DNA of 7,328 nucleotides from Candidatus Pelagibacter sp. (GTDB lineage Bacteria > Pseudomonadota > Alphaproteobacteria > Pelagibacterales > Pelagibacteraceae): positions 1 through 7,328 of the forward strand of contig JADHRH010000044.1 of assembly GCA_016777545.1 (NCBI GenBank), in the 5' to 3' direction. Position numbers and translations under genes: made by a program. The stretch's first letter is position 1; each line of letters starts with the position of its first letter. The notes under the pieces were generated by a model. It searched no databases. It worked only from the letters and a program-made list of their open reading frames with translations, and had not been told where the DNA came from. Positions 6,870-7,328 of the stretch are shown here, piece by piece.

Positions 6870-7166
6870 TTATAAATAATCATTCTTTTTAATTTTACTA
6901 GTAATTTCTTTTCTAGAGTATTCAAATTTTTTTCTATGTTTAATACTTTTTTGATTAACTCTTTTTCTCCACAATCTAAAAGAAACAGGCTTTATAGAAC
7001 GCCTCATAATCTTGATTACTTCACCTTCTGTCTTTCCAGTTTTTTGTTCTATTTCCTCAAAGGTAATCCGGTCAGCCCAAGCAGCCCAGATGATCCAGTC
7101 AGGATCTGATATATGGGGTTCTGGATTTTTAACTCTAGTTATAGGGGTGTGACCTTTTTTTTTCAT
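6870..7166 (-). CDS. TIGR03643-family (DUF2805-like) small protein
   Basis: A basic 98-residue protein recognised by its conserved core, DPDWIIWAAWADRITFEEI at about 21-39. The segment GKTEGEVIKIMRRSIKPVSF (about 44-63) and the basic stretch RLWRKRVN...KHRKKFEYSR follow. The family is conserved but, as far as I know, has no experimentally defined function. Residues 33-57 read like a helix-turn-helix (acidic helix, GKT turn, helix with MRR), and the following 25 residues are rich in Arg/Lys, so nucleic-acid binding is plausible inference. The first ATG is chosen because AAGGA lies just upstream and the conserved core begins 20 residues in. It is the first gene of the minus-strand pair and is followed three bases later by glutaredoxin. 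There is no membrane segment, signal peptide or cysteine pair. Confidence 0.85.
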   Translation of the reverse strand: MKKKGHTPITRVKNPEPHISDPDWIIWAAWADRITFEEIEQKTGKTEGEVIKIMRRSIKPVSFRLWRKRVNQKSIKHRKKFEYSRKEITSKIKKNDYL

Positions 7167-7169
7167 AAA

Positions 7170-7174
7170 TCCTT
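7170..7174 (-). promoter_or_regulatory. Ribosome binding site of the TIGR03643-family gene
   Basis: On the minus strand, AAGGA is followed by TTT and then the ATG at 7166. It is the clearest Shine-Dalgarno match close to an annotated gene in the window, although the spacing is short. It supports this start codon. Confidence 0.55.
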
Positions 7175-7181
7175 TATTTTC

Positions 7182-7187
7182 ATTATA
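7182..7187 (-). promoter_or_regulatory. Candidate -10 box (TATAAT) for the minus-strand pair
   Basis: The minus strand carries a perfect TATAAT whose 3' end is 15 bases before the TIGR03643 start codon. Transcription from it would give a leader of only about ten bases that still contains the ribosome binding site. The -35 zone (around 7204-7211, ATGCAT/TGCATT) does not resemble TTGACA and overlaps the outer arm of the neighbouring repeat element. In AT-rich DNA a TATAAT can arise by chance, so this is tentative. Confidence 0.4.
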
Positions 7188-7206
7188 TTTAAAAAAATTG
7201 ATTAAT

Positions 7207-7304
7207 GCATTTTATTTAAGGCCATGGTATCTTTAAACTTAGATAGTCCATCTTAGCCATCTTTAGCTCCCGGTTTTTTTGGACTATCCTTAAACTTAAA
7301 ATGC
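7207..7304. repeat. Nested inverted and direct repeat element (possible structured RNA or operator array)
   Basis: The outer arms are GCATTTTATTTAAGG (7207-7221) and CCTTAAACTTAAAATGC (7288-7304); they pair over 8 + 7 bases with two extra bases (CT, 7295-7296) on the right side. The inner arms GATAGTCCA (7242-7250) and TGGACTATC (7280-7288) are perfect complements around a 29-base loop. The two stems are contiguous on the right, but the left side has a 20-base unpaired stretch. That stretch holds TGGTATCTTTAAACTTA (7225-7241), an imperfect direct copy of the right-hand sequence from 7280 to 7298. The loop contains a second tandem pair, CCATCTTAG/CCATCTTTAG (7248-7266). I do not recognise it as a named riboswitch, tmRNA, 6S or SRP RNA. 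It is not a classic terminator, because no long T run directly follows a GC-rich stem. Confidence 0.55.
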
Positions 7305-7328
7305 TCCCCTTAAATTATTTTCTTTTTT

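Larger units (their letters stand above)
7167..7328. other. Intergenic region at the right edge
   Basis: These 162 bases, cut by the window edge, hold no open frame longer than about 20 codons with a credible start. They contain the minus-strand ribosome binding site and -10 candidate, the repeat element at 7207-7304, and an AT-rich tail (7311-7328) ending in a run of T. On the minus strand that tail is A-rich and precedes GGGGAGC. Whether the tail is a terminator for a + strand transcript or the upstream region of a minus-strand RNA cannot be decided here. Confidence 0.5.

Noticed and set aside
7224..7256. Plus-strand frame MVSLNLDSPS starting at ATG 7224 after AAGG
   Set aside because: Only ten codons, with the Shine-Dalgarno too close to the start. 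The SLNL similarity to the downstream frame is a by-product of the nucleotide direct repeat.
7207..7304. Known riboswitch (for example SAM-II/SAM-V), tmRNA, 6S or SRP RNA
   Set aside because: GCTAAAGATGG on the minus strand loosely recalls the GCTAAA core of SAM-II/V, but the required pseudoknot context is not seen. The conserved cores of tmRNA and SRP RNA are absent.
7207..7328. Rho-independent terminator at the right edge
   Set aside because: The stems are AT-rich and far apart, the T7 run at 7274-7280 sits in the loop before the inner right arm, and the final T-rich tail is separated from the outer stem by several bases. A weak bidirectional terminator remains possible.
1..7328. CRISPR array, tRNA, rRNA, insertion sequence or phage genes
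   Set aside because: No regularly spaced repeats, cloverleaf or rRNA-like sequence, transposase motifs or terminal repeats around any gene were found.

Overview
The window is very AT-rich and densely packed. It resembles the streamlined genome of a marine alphaproteobacterium of the SAR11/Pelagibacterales type. The reasons are the base composition, gaps of 0-70 bases, stop codons directly abutting start codons, lysine/asparagine/isoleucine-rich proteins, and an alphaproteobacterial-style PBP2. This placement is inference from style and gene content; no rRNA or other phylogenetic marker is present.

Layout. Bases 2-3079 carry the elongasome pair mrdA (PBP2, cut by the left edge) and rodA on the + strand, normally the tail of an mreB-mreC-mreD-mrdA-rodA cluster. 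After a 68-base gap comes a + strand run of four genes (3148-6610) joined by 0-base, 8-base-overlap and 3-base junctions. They are a DadA-like FAD-dependent D-amino acid dehydrogenase, an EamA/DMT-family membrane transporter, a D-2-hydroxyacid dehydrogenase family protein and methionine sulfoxide reductase B. On the - strand, a TIGR03643-family small protein and a glutaredoxin (7166-6612) form a two-gene unit. It converges on msrB with one base between the stop codons. The last 162 bases hold no convincing long gene. They hold a likely -10 box and ribosome binding site for the minus-strand pair, and a striking nested inverted/direct repeat element (7207-7304).

How the genes work together. PBP2 and RodA form the transpeptidase/glycosyltransferase core that builds the lateral cell wall. 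The dehydrogenase-transporter-dehydrogenase trio looks like a small module for D-amino acid or 2-oxo/2-hydroxy acid metabolism; its substrate cannot be read from sequence. MsrB and glutaredoxin are thiol-based repair and redox proteins that happen to face each other. Most of the window is ordinary core genome. The least explained sequence is the repeat element at the right end, which could be a structured RNA, an operator array or a leader. No clear new multi-gene system is visible.
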